The notes under the pieces are model-generated. The model was not told the origin of the DNA and ran no database searches. It was given only the letters and a program-made list of their open reading frames with translations. DNA of 64,000 nt from Alisma plantago-aquatica. Taxonomy: Eukaryota; Streptophyta; Magnoliopsida; Alismatales; Alismataceae. The stretch covers positions 1,535,495,072 through 1,535,559,071 of the forward strand of contig OY856409.1 in NCBI GenBank assembly GCA_963693085.1. Reading direction: 5' to 3'. Shown in pieces: positions 1 through 10,860 of the stretch. The first letter of the stretch is position 1, and every line of letters starts with the position of its first letter. The position numbers were made by a program, and so were the translations under genes.

Positions 1-477
1 TTGACGGGATGACCGGAGAGGAGGAACACATACTCAAACAGTTCGTTGAGGAGTTCTTGGAGAAATAAGGACAGGGATGCGCAGGGGGTTTCTAATCAGA
101 AACATGAAGCTGTCTTGGGTCGGTTTCCACGATACATGACGCACTTTAGATCCATTCCATGACATGTATAGTTTTTCACTACTCAAATTTGTAAAACAAT
201 GCACCCCATCCCCCTCCCCTGCTCCCCCAGTTCCAGCTCCATCGTCACTATGTTTTCAACCACGTTAGTTCCATGTTTGAGAGAACTTCATCATGTTGGA
301 GGTCAAGACATGTTCCGATCAGTGTTGAACATTTTTAGTCTTCTTCCCGTCACGTTTTAAATGTATATGTATCTAAACAAAAGTTTTGAAGAACACAAGG
401 TTCGTCTTTGAAAATTGTATCATAGTACTATCTATGCTTTTTCTATATTAGAGCTAATGAAAATACAACATTTCTTC
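1..477 (+). pseudogene. 3' tail of repeated module, copy 0
   Basis: The first ~65 bases match the C-terminal coding part of the modules at 1646-2441 and 7567-8400 (Glu/Lys-rich, ending EEFLEK then a stop). The next ~400 bases match the 3' flanks at 3783-4046 plus 4895-5020 and at 8345-8760. Bases 77-110 (gatgcgcaggg...) give the uninterrupted version of the site where a solo LTR sits in the next copy, and 345-385 give the uninterrupted version of the Helitron site. The product is not recognised. Confidence 0.55.
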
Positions 478-1645
478 TCCAAAACCCACACCCCCTAGGA
501 GAAAAATATTATCATGCATTATAAAGAAAATATATTTTAATGCTAACTATAATACCGTCACGTCGTCTCAAGATGGATTAGATCGCAAATCCAATCATTT
601 GCAATGGTCTGGTCTCTCCCTTACTCTCCTAAGTATGCAAGGGTCAATCTCCATCCTTCATACACATTTCTTCTACAAAGCCCACACCCTCCTAAAATAA
701 AATAAGAAGAGAAAATATTATCATGCATTATAACAAAAATCTATTTTAATACTAACCATAATATCGTCACGTACATCGTCTCAAGATTGACTACATCGTG
801 AATCCAATCATTTGCACCGGTCTGGTCTCTCCCTTACTCTCCTAAGTCTACAAGGGTCAATATCCATCCTTGAGAACAACTAGATCAGTCATACACATTT
901 CTTCTCCAAAACCCACACCCTCCTAAAATAAAATAATAGGAGAAAACTATTATCATGCATTATAACAAAAATCTATTTTAATGCTAACCATAATACCGTC
1001 ACGTACATCGTCTCAAGATGGACTACATCGTGAATCCAATCATTTGTAACGGCTTGGTCTCTCCCTTATTCTCCTATTTCCGCAAGGGTCAATCTCCATC
1101 CTTAAGCACAACTAGATCAGTTATACACATTTCATCTCCAGAACCCACAACCTCCTAAAATAAAAGAAGAGAAGAAAAATATTAGCATTCATTATAACAA
1201 AAATCTATTTTAATGCTAACCATAATACTGTCACATATATCGTCTCAAAATGGACTATATCGTGATTCCAATCATTTGCAATGGTCTAGTCTCTCCCTTA
1301 CTCTCCTATCCCCGCAAGGGTCAATCTCCATCCTTAAGCACAACTAGATCAGTCATACACATTTCTTCTTCAAAACCCACACCCTTCTAAAATAAATAAG
1401 AGGAGAAAAATATTATCATGCATTATAACGAAAATCTATTTTAATGCTAACCATAATACCGTCACGTACATCGTCTCAAGATGGACTATATCGTGAATCC
1501 AATCATTTACAATGGTCTGGTCTCTCCCTAACTCTCCTATCTCTACAAGGGTCAATCTCTATCCTTAAGCACAACTAGATCAGTCTACAACATTTCTTCT
1601 CCAAAACCCGCACCCTCCTAAACTAAAATAAGAGGAATTTTTTTA
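478..1645 (+). repeat. Tandem array 1, ~231-bp direct repeats
   Basis: About five diverged copies. The landmark atcatgcatt recurs near 511, 720, 952, 1183 (changed), 1414 and 1645, so the period is about 231 bp with a first interval of 209. Each copy contains a cataataccgtcacgtacat block, a ggtctggtctctccc block and an acccacaccctcctaaaat block. The last copy runs straight into the module at 1646. Confidence 0.9.
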
Positions 1646-2441
1646 TCATGCATTATAATGAAAACCCCATTAATGCTAACCATAATATCGTCACGTACAT
1701 CTTCAAAGGAACAAGACGACAACGATGGGGAGAAGGGATGATTGTGTGCGGAAGAGAAATGTTTGACGTCGCCAGTGCCTCTAAAGAAGATGTCCCAGTC
1801 GACATGCTTGTGATATTCTCATCTGAGAGCCTGAAAACTTCATCACTAACACAACCAGGGAGCTGCCACGATGATCTCGACCCTATCGTTAAAAATCTGG
1901 ACCTCAGACGGAAACCGCTTTCAGAAATCCCAATTGAACGCCTCACAAAGGTCACAGGAAAGAAATCTGCAAATACAGGAAATATGTGTTATACGGCCCA
2001 TCTGGATTCACTGGCCCCGAATGGGCTTGATTTCTCATTGTCATTTTGATCCAAGGGTTCCATCAAACTCGACGAAGAGGATCACTCGAAACATCTAGCA
2101 ACTAGCAACATAGAGATGACCAACCGCCAGAAAGGTACTCAAAGGAAAGCTATATCAAGGGACCTCAAGCTGATCGAGGTACTAACATTCGAGTTCAAAG
2201 ACATCCAGCAATAGCTCTAGGGAGACGAACATGGACTGTACGACTCCAATCCCTACGAGACTCCCAAGTTCGGCAAGTACATCAGGTCTATCGCAAAGGC
2301 TAGAAAAGAAGGTGACGAGGAGTTGGACCAGGAGCTCATCACCAGTCTTCAGGAAACCATCGACAGGATGACAGGGGAGGAGGAACGTATACTCAAGCAG
2401 TTCATTGAGGAGTTCTTGGAGAAACAAGGACAGGGGTGCGC
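1646..2441 (+). pseudogene. Unrecognised coding-like module, copy 1
   Basis: I do not recognise the product. The segment is richer in G+C than its surroundings. It begins inside the last 231-bp repeat (ORF 1648-2049, 133 aa, starting MHYNENPIN) and continues after frame breaks into a charged stretch at about 2220-2430 (GDEHGLYDSNPYETPK near its start, then Glu/Lys-rich with ERILKQFIEEFLEK), which looks helical. Aligned to the copy at 7567-8400 it shares the block order and a TAG just before GDEHG, so that stop or splice-like CTCTAG|G predates the duplication. I count about three silent and nine replacement differences in the 2220-2415 stretch, so there is no sign of purifying selection since duplication. 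It is cut at 2441 by a solo LTR. Best read as a duplicated, decaying gene fragment. Confidence 0.5.
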
Positions 2442-3782
2442 TGTAACGACAGTCGCCAAACCGATAGACAAATCGTTACTAATTAAGAGGAAATTTCAAC
2501 ATAAACAACGGATTAACAAAAATCACTTAAAATTAAAACCATTTTGCAAAGAGATCCATTTCTAGGAAAACTCTTTAAGGCAGAACCAAAACTTTATATA
2601 CATCATTGTTCACATTGTACATATATTGTACCATCTCTTCTCGAGGATAATATATAACAGTTGCTTTGTCAAAACATATACTGAAGCAACATAAAACATC
2701 GAGGCTTACAAGCCAAAAACCTCAGATCGTTCATGAAACCATAACGAACTAACTCCAAGGACCTGAGAGTACAGAGACGACACATAGGACTTCTATCTAT
2801 AAGACATGACAGACAGTACACTCAACCTGAGCTGTCACTGTTGTCCCTACCATTGTTGTTCTTTTTCTACAGAAAGGTCTTCACCTCCTCGTGCACGTCC
2901 ACCTAAAAATTTGGATCCCACAGGGGTGAGACAATTGAAAATTGCCCTAGTGAGAGATATAACTCTCCGCCAACAATGTTATTATCACAGTTAAATAGTA
3001 TTAAACTAAGTAGAGGATAAGCAGTTTAGAACATTCTCATACTTTAAAGCATAGTAGTTGTCTATGATAGAGCAGTAATTCATCTATTCACTTTATAAGG
3101 AATATGGAGAACACATATATCATTTACCCATCATACTATCTCAAGCTTATCTTGTGATGCTCATTATCATGGTATGTCATCCATGAATCATTCTCATTTC
3201 TATCTGTTGGCCTCAGCCAATCTGCTAATCAGATATTAAATTCTACCAGTCATGTGAGTATACATTATCGTATCCTGTCCAAGCATTGGACTATGCTAAT
3301 CATATGCAACCATTCCAGACATTGGGATTTAACCAACCCTATGTTATTATTCCAGGCATTGGGATTTAACCAATCCTGTGTTATTATAGGATTCATGCCT
3401 CTGCCAGGTATTGGACTTTAACCAATCATGATTACACATCCAGGAAGTGGACTCTAACCACTCCTGATTATAGGCTTCACGCCTCTACCAGGTATTGGTC
3501 CGTAACCAAACCTGATTACACTGCCAGGCAGTGGACTCTAACCACTCCTGATTATAGGCTTCACGCCTCTGCCAGGTATTGGACTTTAACCAATCCTGAT
3601 TACACAGCCAGGCAGTGGACTCTAACCACTCCTGATTACAGGCTTCTCGCCTCTGCCAGGTATTGGACTTTAACCAATCCTGATTACACAGCCAGGCAGT
3701 GGACTCTAACCACTCCTGATTACAGGCTTCACGCCTCTTCCAGGTATTGGACTTTAACCAATCCTGATTACACTGAATGGCT
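2442..3782 (-). mobile_element. Solo LTR, Tekay-type, short form, reverse orientation
   Basis: Perfect 5-bp direct repeats TGCGC flank the segment (2437-2441 and 3783-3787). The uninterrupted module copy at 77-110 reads straight through with one TGCGC. Read on the minus strand, the middle aligns with the chromovirus LTRs in this window: agagagttatatctc, a block with aggtggacgtgc, and ctctcaggtccttgg match 28608-28800 and 45800-46010. The minus-strand 3' end is TTACA as expected; the 5' end reads AGCCATTCAG instead of TG. At 1341 bp it is much shorter than the ~4-4.8-kb relatives. Confidence 0.8.
3404..3775 (+). repeat. 84-bp higher-order tandem repeat in the solo LTR
   Basis: The landmark ccaggtattgg starts at 3404, 3488, 3572, 3656 and 3740, an exact 84-bp period. 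Each unit is a related pair: about 36 bp (ccaggtattggactttaacc...) and about 48 bp (ccaggcagtggactctaacc... plus a ggcttcacgcctc hairpin-like end). Looser single copies precede it from about 3290. Confidence 0.92.
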
Positions 3783-4044
3783 TGCGCAGGGAGTTTCTAA
3801 TCAGAAACATGAAGCAGTCTTGGGTCGGTTGTCACGATACATGACACACTTTAGATCCATTCCATGACATGTATATTTTCACTACTCATATGTGTACAAC
3901 AATGCCACCCCCCCACAACAGTTCTAACTCCATCCGCTCTATGTTTTCAACCATGTTAGTTCCATATTTGAGAGAACTTCATCATATTGGAGGTCAAGGC
4001 ATGTTCAGATCAGTGTTGAACATTTTTAGCCTTCTTCACGTCAC

Positions 4045-4046
<2 letters not shown>
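3783..4046 (+). other. 3' flank of module copy 1, resumed after solo LTR
   Basis: Matches 77-345 almost base for base (tttctaatcagaaacatgaag, gatccattccatgacatgta, gagaacttcatcat). It shows that 2442-3782 is an insertion. No coding signal is visible here. Confidence 0.75.

Positions 4047-4101
<55 letters not shown>
4047..4101. repeat. (TA)n microsatellite
   Basis: An uninterrupted TA run of about 27 units at the 5' border of the Helitron-like element, probably expanded from the TA-rich target or the element end. Confidence 0.95.
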
Positions 4102-4103
<2 letters not shown>

Positions 4104-4894
4104 TACTATAAATAGAGCGAGTTTTTAATTTTTTTTTACAAATGCTGCCCCTAGCCAATCATATTCCACTATTTCAAAATGTTGCATTCTCCTTAACTAT
4201 TTCTCATCTCTCCTTTTTTCAAGGATTTACAATTTTTTTTACTTTTCTCCCCTCAAAGCCACAAAACCCATCACTCTCTTTAACCCACCACTCTTCTACG
4301 ATAACTACTACAACCTCCCATCTCTTCTCAACCCACTTAACATGTTCCCCAAGTTCCACGATTCTCTCCAACTTCCCCATAATAAGAGCCCCTTATTCAA
4401 TTTAACAATCAATTCTCTTATAAATTAATATCAATATCGTGCCTCTTCGTCTCTCCTTGTACTCTTATCTTCTCATCCAACAACAAATCTCAATAATCTC
4501 CCTCTCAGTTACGTCAATTCCAAAACAAATCGTCTCTTTCATCTATGCTTAACCTTGATGTTTGCAGTTGTTTTTTGAAAGATTTTTTCCAATGAAAACT
4601 TCCCAACAAATCCAACTTTCCCCCAAAATGAGCAACTACTATCCATATCTTGAAGATCATGACAACTGCTTCCCATTGGCAATCAGGCAGGGATTGGCAC
4701 AAACCAACAAACTCATACTCTCTTGTCATCCTTTTCTAGCAAACACTGCTTATTGACATTTGTATCGCCAAAATTAAAAAAATTATACTTTAATATAATC
4801 TTCCGATCAAGAAAACATAATAATTTAAACTTAATATTAATTAAATTTATTATGTATAATATGTCACGTGCATGTGCACGTGTGTGTTGACTAG
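4101..4894 (+). mobile_element. Non-autonomous Helitron-like element
   Basis: The 5' end tactactataaatagagcg resembles plant Helitron 5' ends (TCTMTAYTAYTATAAAT type), although the leading TC is not visible next to the TA run. The 3' end is typical: an 8-bp palindrome stem cacgtgca/tgcacgtg (4865-4882), 8 nt, then CTAG at 4891-4894 followed by host T. The sister copy at 345-385 lacks the segment and reads gtata|tgtatctaaa, an A|T target without duplication, as Helitrons use. It contains a CT-rich stretch (4150-4400) and no Rep/helicase. Confidence 0.7.
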
Positions 4895-5049
4895 TGTATC
4901 TAAATACATAACTTTTAAAGAACACGGGGTTCGTCTTTGAAAATTGTATCATAGTACTATCTATGATTTTTCTATATTAGAGCTAATGAAAATACAATAT
5001 TTATTCTCCAAAACCCACACCCCCTAGAATAAAAAAAGAGGACAAAAAT
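4895..5049 (+). other. 3' flank of module copy 1, resumed after Helitron
   Basis: Continues the flank seen at 380-477: tgtatctaaatac, gaacacggggttcgtctttg, then attagagctaatgaaaatac. It leads into tandem array 2. No gene is visible. Confidence 0.7.
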
Positions 5050-7566
5050 ATTATCATGCATTATAATGAAATCCTATTTTAATACTAACCATAATACTTT
5101 CACGTTATCTCAAGATCGTGAATCCAATCATTTGCAATGGTCTGGTCTCTCCCTTACTCTCCTAAGTCAGCAAGTTTCAATCTCCATCCTTAAGCACAAC
5201 TAGACCAATCATACACATTTATTCTCTAAAACCCACACCCTCCTAAAATAAAATAAAAGGAGAAAAATATTATCATGCATTATAATTATAACCTATTTTA
5301 ATGCTAACCATAATATCGTCACATACATCGTCTCATAAATTCGATCGTGAATCCAATCATTTGCAATGGTTTGGTGTCTCCCTTACTCTCCTAAGTCTGA
5401 AAGGGTCAATCTCCATCCTTAAGTACAACTATATCAGTCATACACATTTCTTCTCCAAAACCCACACCCTCCTAAAATAAAATAAGAGAAGAAAAAAATG
5501 TTATGCATTATAACGAAAATTTATTTTAATGCTAACCATAATATTGTCACATACAACATCTCAAAATGGACTACATCGTGAATCGAATCATTTACAACGG
5601 TATGGTATCTCTCTTACTCTCCTAAGTCTACAAGGGTCAATCTCCATCCTTAAGCACAACTAGGTCAGTCATAAACATTTCTTCTCTAAAACCCACACCC
5701 TCTTAAAATAAAATAAGAGGAGAAAAATATTATCATGCATTATAATGAAAATCTATTTTAATGCTAACCATAATATCATCACGTACATCGTCTCAAGATG
5801 GACAACATTGTGAATCCAATCATTTGCAATGGTCTGATCTCTCCCTTATTCTTCTATCTCCGCAATGGTCAATCGCCATCTTTAAGCACAACTAGATCAG
5901 CCATACACATTTCATCTCCAAAACCCACACCCTCCTAAAATAAAATAAGATGAGAAAAATATTATCATTCAATGTAACGAAAATCTATTTTAATGCTAAC
6001 CATAATACCGTCACGTGCATCGTCTCAAGATGGACTATATTACAAATCCAATCATTTGCAATGGTCTGGTCTCTCCCTTACTCTCCTATCTCTGCAAGGG
6101 TCAATCTCCATCCATAAGCACAACTAGATCAGTCTTATACATTTCTTCTCCAAAACTCACACCCTCCTAAAATAAATAAGAGGAGAATATTATCATGCAT
6201 TATAATGAAAATTTATTTTAATGCTAACAATAATACCATCACGTACATCGTCTCAAGATGGACTATATCATGAATCCAATCATTTGCAATGGTTTGGTCT
6301 CTCCCTTACTCTCCTATCTCCGCAAAGGTCAATCTCCATCCTTAAGCACAACTAGACCCGTCATACATATTTCTTCTCCAAAACCCACACGTTCCTAGGA
6401 AAAAATATTATCATGCATTATAACAAAAACCTATTTTAATGCTAACCATAATACTGTCACATACATCGTCTCACGATGGACTATATCGTGAATCCAATCA
6501 TTTATAATGGTCTGGTCTCTCCCTTACTCTCTTAAGGCTGCAAGGATCAATCTCCATCCTTAAGCATGCCTAGATCAGTCATGCACATTTCTTCTCCAAA
6601 ACCCACACCCTCCTAAAATAAAATAAGAGGAAAAAATATATTATCATGCATTATAACAAAAACCTATTTTAATGCTAACCATAATACTGTCGCGTACATC
6701 ATCTCGAGATGGACTATATCGTCAATCCAATCATTCACAATGGTTTGGTCTCTCCCTTACTCTCCTATTTCCGCAAAGGTCAATCTCCATCCTTAAGCAC
6801 AACTAGATCAGTCATACACATTTCTTCTCCAAAACCCACACCCTCCTAAAATAAAATAAGAGGATAAAAATATTATCATGCATTATAACGAAACCTATTT
6901 TAATGCTAACCATAATACTTGTCACGTACATCATCTCAAGATGGACTATATCGTGAATCCAATCATTTACAATGGTCTGGTCTCTCCCTTAGTCTCCTAT
7001 CTCCGCAAGGGTCAATCTCCTTAAGCACAACTAGATCAATCATACACATTTCTTCTCCAAAATTCACACCATCCTAAAATAAAATAAGAGGAGAAAAATA
7101 TTATCATACATTATAAAAAAACTTATTTTAATGCTATACCATAATACTGTCACGTATATCATCTCAAGATGGACTATATCGCTAATCCAATCATTTGCAA
7201 TGGTCTGGTCTCTCCCTTACTCTCCTATCTCCGCAAGGGTCAATCTCCATCCTTAAGCACAACTAGATCAGTCATACACATTTCTTCTCCAAAACCCACA
7301 CCCTCCTAAAATAAAATAAGAGGAGAAAAATATTATCATGCATTATAACGAAAACCTATTTTAATACTAACTATAATACCGTCACATACATCGTCTCATG
7401 ATGGACTATATCATGAATCCAATCATTTGCAATGGTCTAGTCTCTCCCTAACTCTCCTATATCCGCAAGGGTCAATCTCCACCCTTAAGCATAACTAGTT
7501 CAGTCTACAACATTTCTTCTCCAAAACCCTCACCTTCCTAAACTAAAATAAGAGGAGAAAAATATT
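5050..7566 (+). repeat. Tandem array 2, ~231-bp direct repeats
   Basis: About eleven copies. The atcatgcatt landmark (or a variant) lies near 5053, 5272, 5501, 5732, 5963, 6192, 6410, 6643, 6874, 7103, 7334 and 7567, giving intervals of 218-233 and mostly 229-233. The unit is the same as in array 1, and again the last copy runs into a module. Confidence 0.92.
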
Positions 7567-8400
7567 ATCATGCATTATAACGAAAACCCCATTAATACTA
7601 ACCATAATATCATCACGTGTGTCTTCAAAGGAACAAGACGATGACCGTGGGGAGAAGGGATGATTGTGTGCGGAAGAGAAACATTTGACGTCACCAGTGC
7701 CTCTGGAAGAAGATGTCCCAGTCGACAAGCTCGTGATATCCTCGTCCGAGAGCCTGAAAACTTCATTACTGAGACAACTAGGGAGCTGTCACGATGATCT
7801 CGAGCCTGTTGTTAAAAATATGGACCTCGTTAACCGCTTTCAGAAATCCCAATTGAATGCCTCACAAAGGTCACGGGAATGAAATTTGCAAGCAGGAAAT
7901 ATGTGTTCCACGGCCAATCTGGATTCACCGGCCCCGAATGAGCTTGATTTCTCATTGTCATTTCGATTCAAGGGTTCCATCAAACTCGACGAAGAGGATG
8001 ACTCGAAACATCTGGAAACTATCGACACATAGACGATCAACCGCCAGAAAGGCACTCTAAGGAAAGCTATATCAAGGGACCTCAAGCCGATCGAGGTACC
8101 AACATTCGAGTTCAAAGACATCCAGCAATGGCTCTAGGGAGACGAACATGGATTGTACGACTCCGATCCCTACGAGACACCCAAGTTCGACAAGTACATC
8201 AGGTCTATCGCAAAGGCTAGAAAAGAAGGCGACGAGGAGTTGGACCAGGAGCTCATCGCCAGTCTTCAGAAAACCATCGACGGGATGATAGCGGAGGAGG
8301 AACACATACTCAAGCAGTTCGTTGCAGAATCACGAAGAGGGTTGCGGAGGGAGTTTCTAATCAGAAACATGAAGCTTGCTGGCATTCCTTAATTCAAATA
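7567..8400 (+). pseudogene. Unrecognised coding-like module, copy 2
   Basis: Homologous to 1646-2441 over its whole length and uninterrupted. The N-terminal part carries MIVCGRETFDV and DVPVDKLVISSSESLKTS in different frames (at least one indel against copy 1). The charged C-terminal part runs from about 8140 to 8390: GDEHGLYDSDPYETPK, Glu/Lys-rich helix, then RREFLIRNMKLAGIP and a stop at 8390. Copy 1 has TAG where this copy has TGG (QQ*L versus QQWL), but both have the TAG directly before GDEHG. Frame breaks on both sides make a functional product unlikely. Family unknown. Confidence 0.5.
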
Positions 8401-8760
8401 ACTGGAGGACCTTCTTCTGGTTGTCGGTTGTCACCATATGCATGACGAACTTTGGATTATAACATGTATAGTTTCTTAATGTACATTTGTACAACAATGC
8501 ACCCAATCCCCCTCCCCCACTCCAGTTCCCCTTCCATCGTCTATGTATTTAATCAAATTCGTTCCATGTTTGCAGAGAACTTGATCATGTTGGAGGCCAC
8601 GTCATGTTCCGTTGTATTATAGCCTTTTTCCCGTCACGTCATGAACGTATCTATCTAAAAACAAATAACTTCCGAAGAAAACATGAGGTTTCTCTTTGAA
8701 AATTGTATTATAGCACATTCTATGATTTTTATATATTAGAGCTAATGAAAATACAACATC
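8401..8760 (+). other. 3' flank of module copy 2
   Basis: Diverged match to the other 3' flanks (aacatgtatagttt, caacaatgcaccc, gagaacttgatcatgttggagg, cccgtcacgtcatgaacgtatc). The Helitron site is empty here too. No gene is seen. Confidence 0.6.
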
Positions 8761-10200
8761 TCTTCCCCTATAATAAAATAAGAAGAATAAAAAGTATTAT
8801 TATACACTATAGCGGAAATCGATTGGCTCCTACCAAATTATTACACCAACAATCACATTGTGGGAAAAAACACCACTCTGATCATCAAAATAAACTCTCC
8901 ACTAATCACGTGGCAAGTGAATATAAAATTATACGTTGCAATCCAAACAACCTCCTTACTGTGTCCTACATAATATCATCGAGTCTTTCATCTTAAAAAC
9001 TCCTAGTCCAAGTATTAGTCTATTTGATATTGACCATAATACCGTCGTGCCATCTCAAGATGGATTAGATCATGAATCAAATCATTTGCAAAAGTATGGT
9101 CTCTCCCTTACTCTCATTCTCTTCAGAGTCAATTTCCATCCTCAAGCACAACGAGATCATGAGAACCAATGAGAAGATAACAACTAACACCCAAAATCCA
9201 CTTCTTAAAAAATTTAAAGAGAGAGAAACTATTTCTATACACAAAAACAAATTATAATTGATTCATATCGATTTTTTTGTATAAGATGCCTTTTATAGAA
9301 AGGACATCCTACAAACACAATCTTCCTCAATAGTTCTGCAACTGACGAGACCAGTAGTGTGAGGAATCATCACAAACACCTATGTATTAGTTGAAGGATG
9401 AAGAAAAATCTTTGACCCAGCTCATCCGTTACGGAACATGTGCATCAAATTCGATTCATTTCTCTACATTTTCTATAACAACGCACCCCATTTTCTTCCT
9501 TCCTCTTCACCCCTCGTGTCTATGTTTCTAACCCCACTACGTTGATATTTTCATCAAGTTAGAGGTGAATGCATGTTCTGACTGATTTTTGTAAAACGAA
9601 CATATCTAGACTTTTCTCGTAGCACTTCATACATCTATGTACGCATATAGCCCACTCACTTTGCTGCAAAAATGTATTCAAGTATGCATGTATCTATGTA
9701 TTTAATGTTTTTGGTGATAATATATATGTATATGTTTAATATTGTTATCTTCTATATTTGAAGAAAACTTAAAGGTCTTCCAACCCCAAAGCAAATGTAT
9801 GAGATAAAGATTAAAAATACATTGAGAAAATTACACTACTCATGCTAGTCCACAAATATTCCCTTAGTTCCCGAAGTGACTAGTTAAAGTAACAAAATTT
9901 TGCAACCCAAATTGCCTATTCACTGTGTCCTGGATACGACAGTTTCAGTTAAAATTTTAAATCCAAGGAAATATCTATATCATGTTGAGGATAATATCAT
10001 TGCATCATTTCAGGAAAGATCATATCATGAATCATGTCATTTGCAAATATCTGGCCTCCCCATCTTTCCCATATATCTATGAGGAGGACCATATATGAAG
10101 CCAATCTCCTTAATATCCAAAGAGATCAAACTCAAAGTCATATTCTCTCCTTATGCAACAAACTAACAAAATAATTAGTGTAGGGGTGCTAAGAACACAT
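8761..10200 (+). repeat. Strongly decayed copies of the repeat unit
   Basis: Bases 9030-9160 and 9975-10110 are diverged 231-bp units (ccataataccgtcg..., gatcatgaatcaaatcatttgcaa, ctctcccttactctc; second copy gaatcatgtcatttgcaaatatctgg). Bases 9430-9690 are a diverged 3' flank (caacgcaccccat, tctatgtttctaacc, ttttctcgtagcacttcat). This extends the composite array by at least one older unit. Confidence 0.55.
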
Positions 10201-10860
10201 CCATTTTATTCAAAGGCTGAAGACAATGTTTGACCATTCCAATACTAAGAAATGATGTTTACAAAAGGGTTGATGGATCATCTCCATCTTGTTCCTTTTT
10301 TTTCCTGCTTCAAATCTAAATGGTTCACAATGTAGGTTTTTCCCCCAATAATTGATGTAATACTCAAATGCACTTATGAATCTTCTTTGAATAATTTTCT
10401 GGTAATAGGTCATGCTTTGGATGGAAGGGGAGAAGGAGGAGGATCATGTGGTTCCTTCACCCTTGAGGGCCCTAAAATGAGTCTTAGAGCTTCCTCAGCT
10501 TGCCCCAGGTGGCCAACGTTCAAGCCTGGGAAAGTAACACTATGGAGGAGGACATCAGTGCAAAAGTGCTACAGAAAAGTCCCAACATAGCCGTAGTACA
10601 ACAAAAAGGTTGTGACATGAACATCAAATTCGCATACTCACATCAGCTGAAGCAACATCTAGAAGATCAATCGTCATGGTTGTTCCATGATGCCCAACCC
10701 CCAGAATGGTTGTCCTGCCCATCACGATCGTGACAACTAGCTCCCTACATGATCGTGCCCCATAGAACAACCTTGCCACAACTCCACCAAAACAATCATG
10801 TCAACCAACACAATCTTTCTGCATGACTTCCACCACAACCATGTTGTCTAGCATGATAGT
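10201..10860. other. No recognised feature
   Basis: Short open frames exist (for example 10500-10733, 77 aa) but none resembles a known family and there is no supporting context. Confidence 0.4.

Noticed and set aside
2182..2427. 81-codon minus-strand frame over module copy 1 (also 8072-8305 in copy 2)
   Set aside because: The plus strand gives a more protein-like charged sequence in the same place; the minus frame is probably a shadow, though the choice is not proven.
478..7566. Regular direct repeats considered as a CRISPR array
   Set aside because: Whole 231-bp units are repeated with no short repeat/unique spacer pattern, in a plant context.
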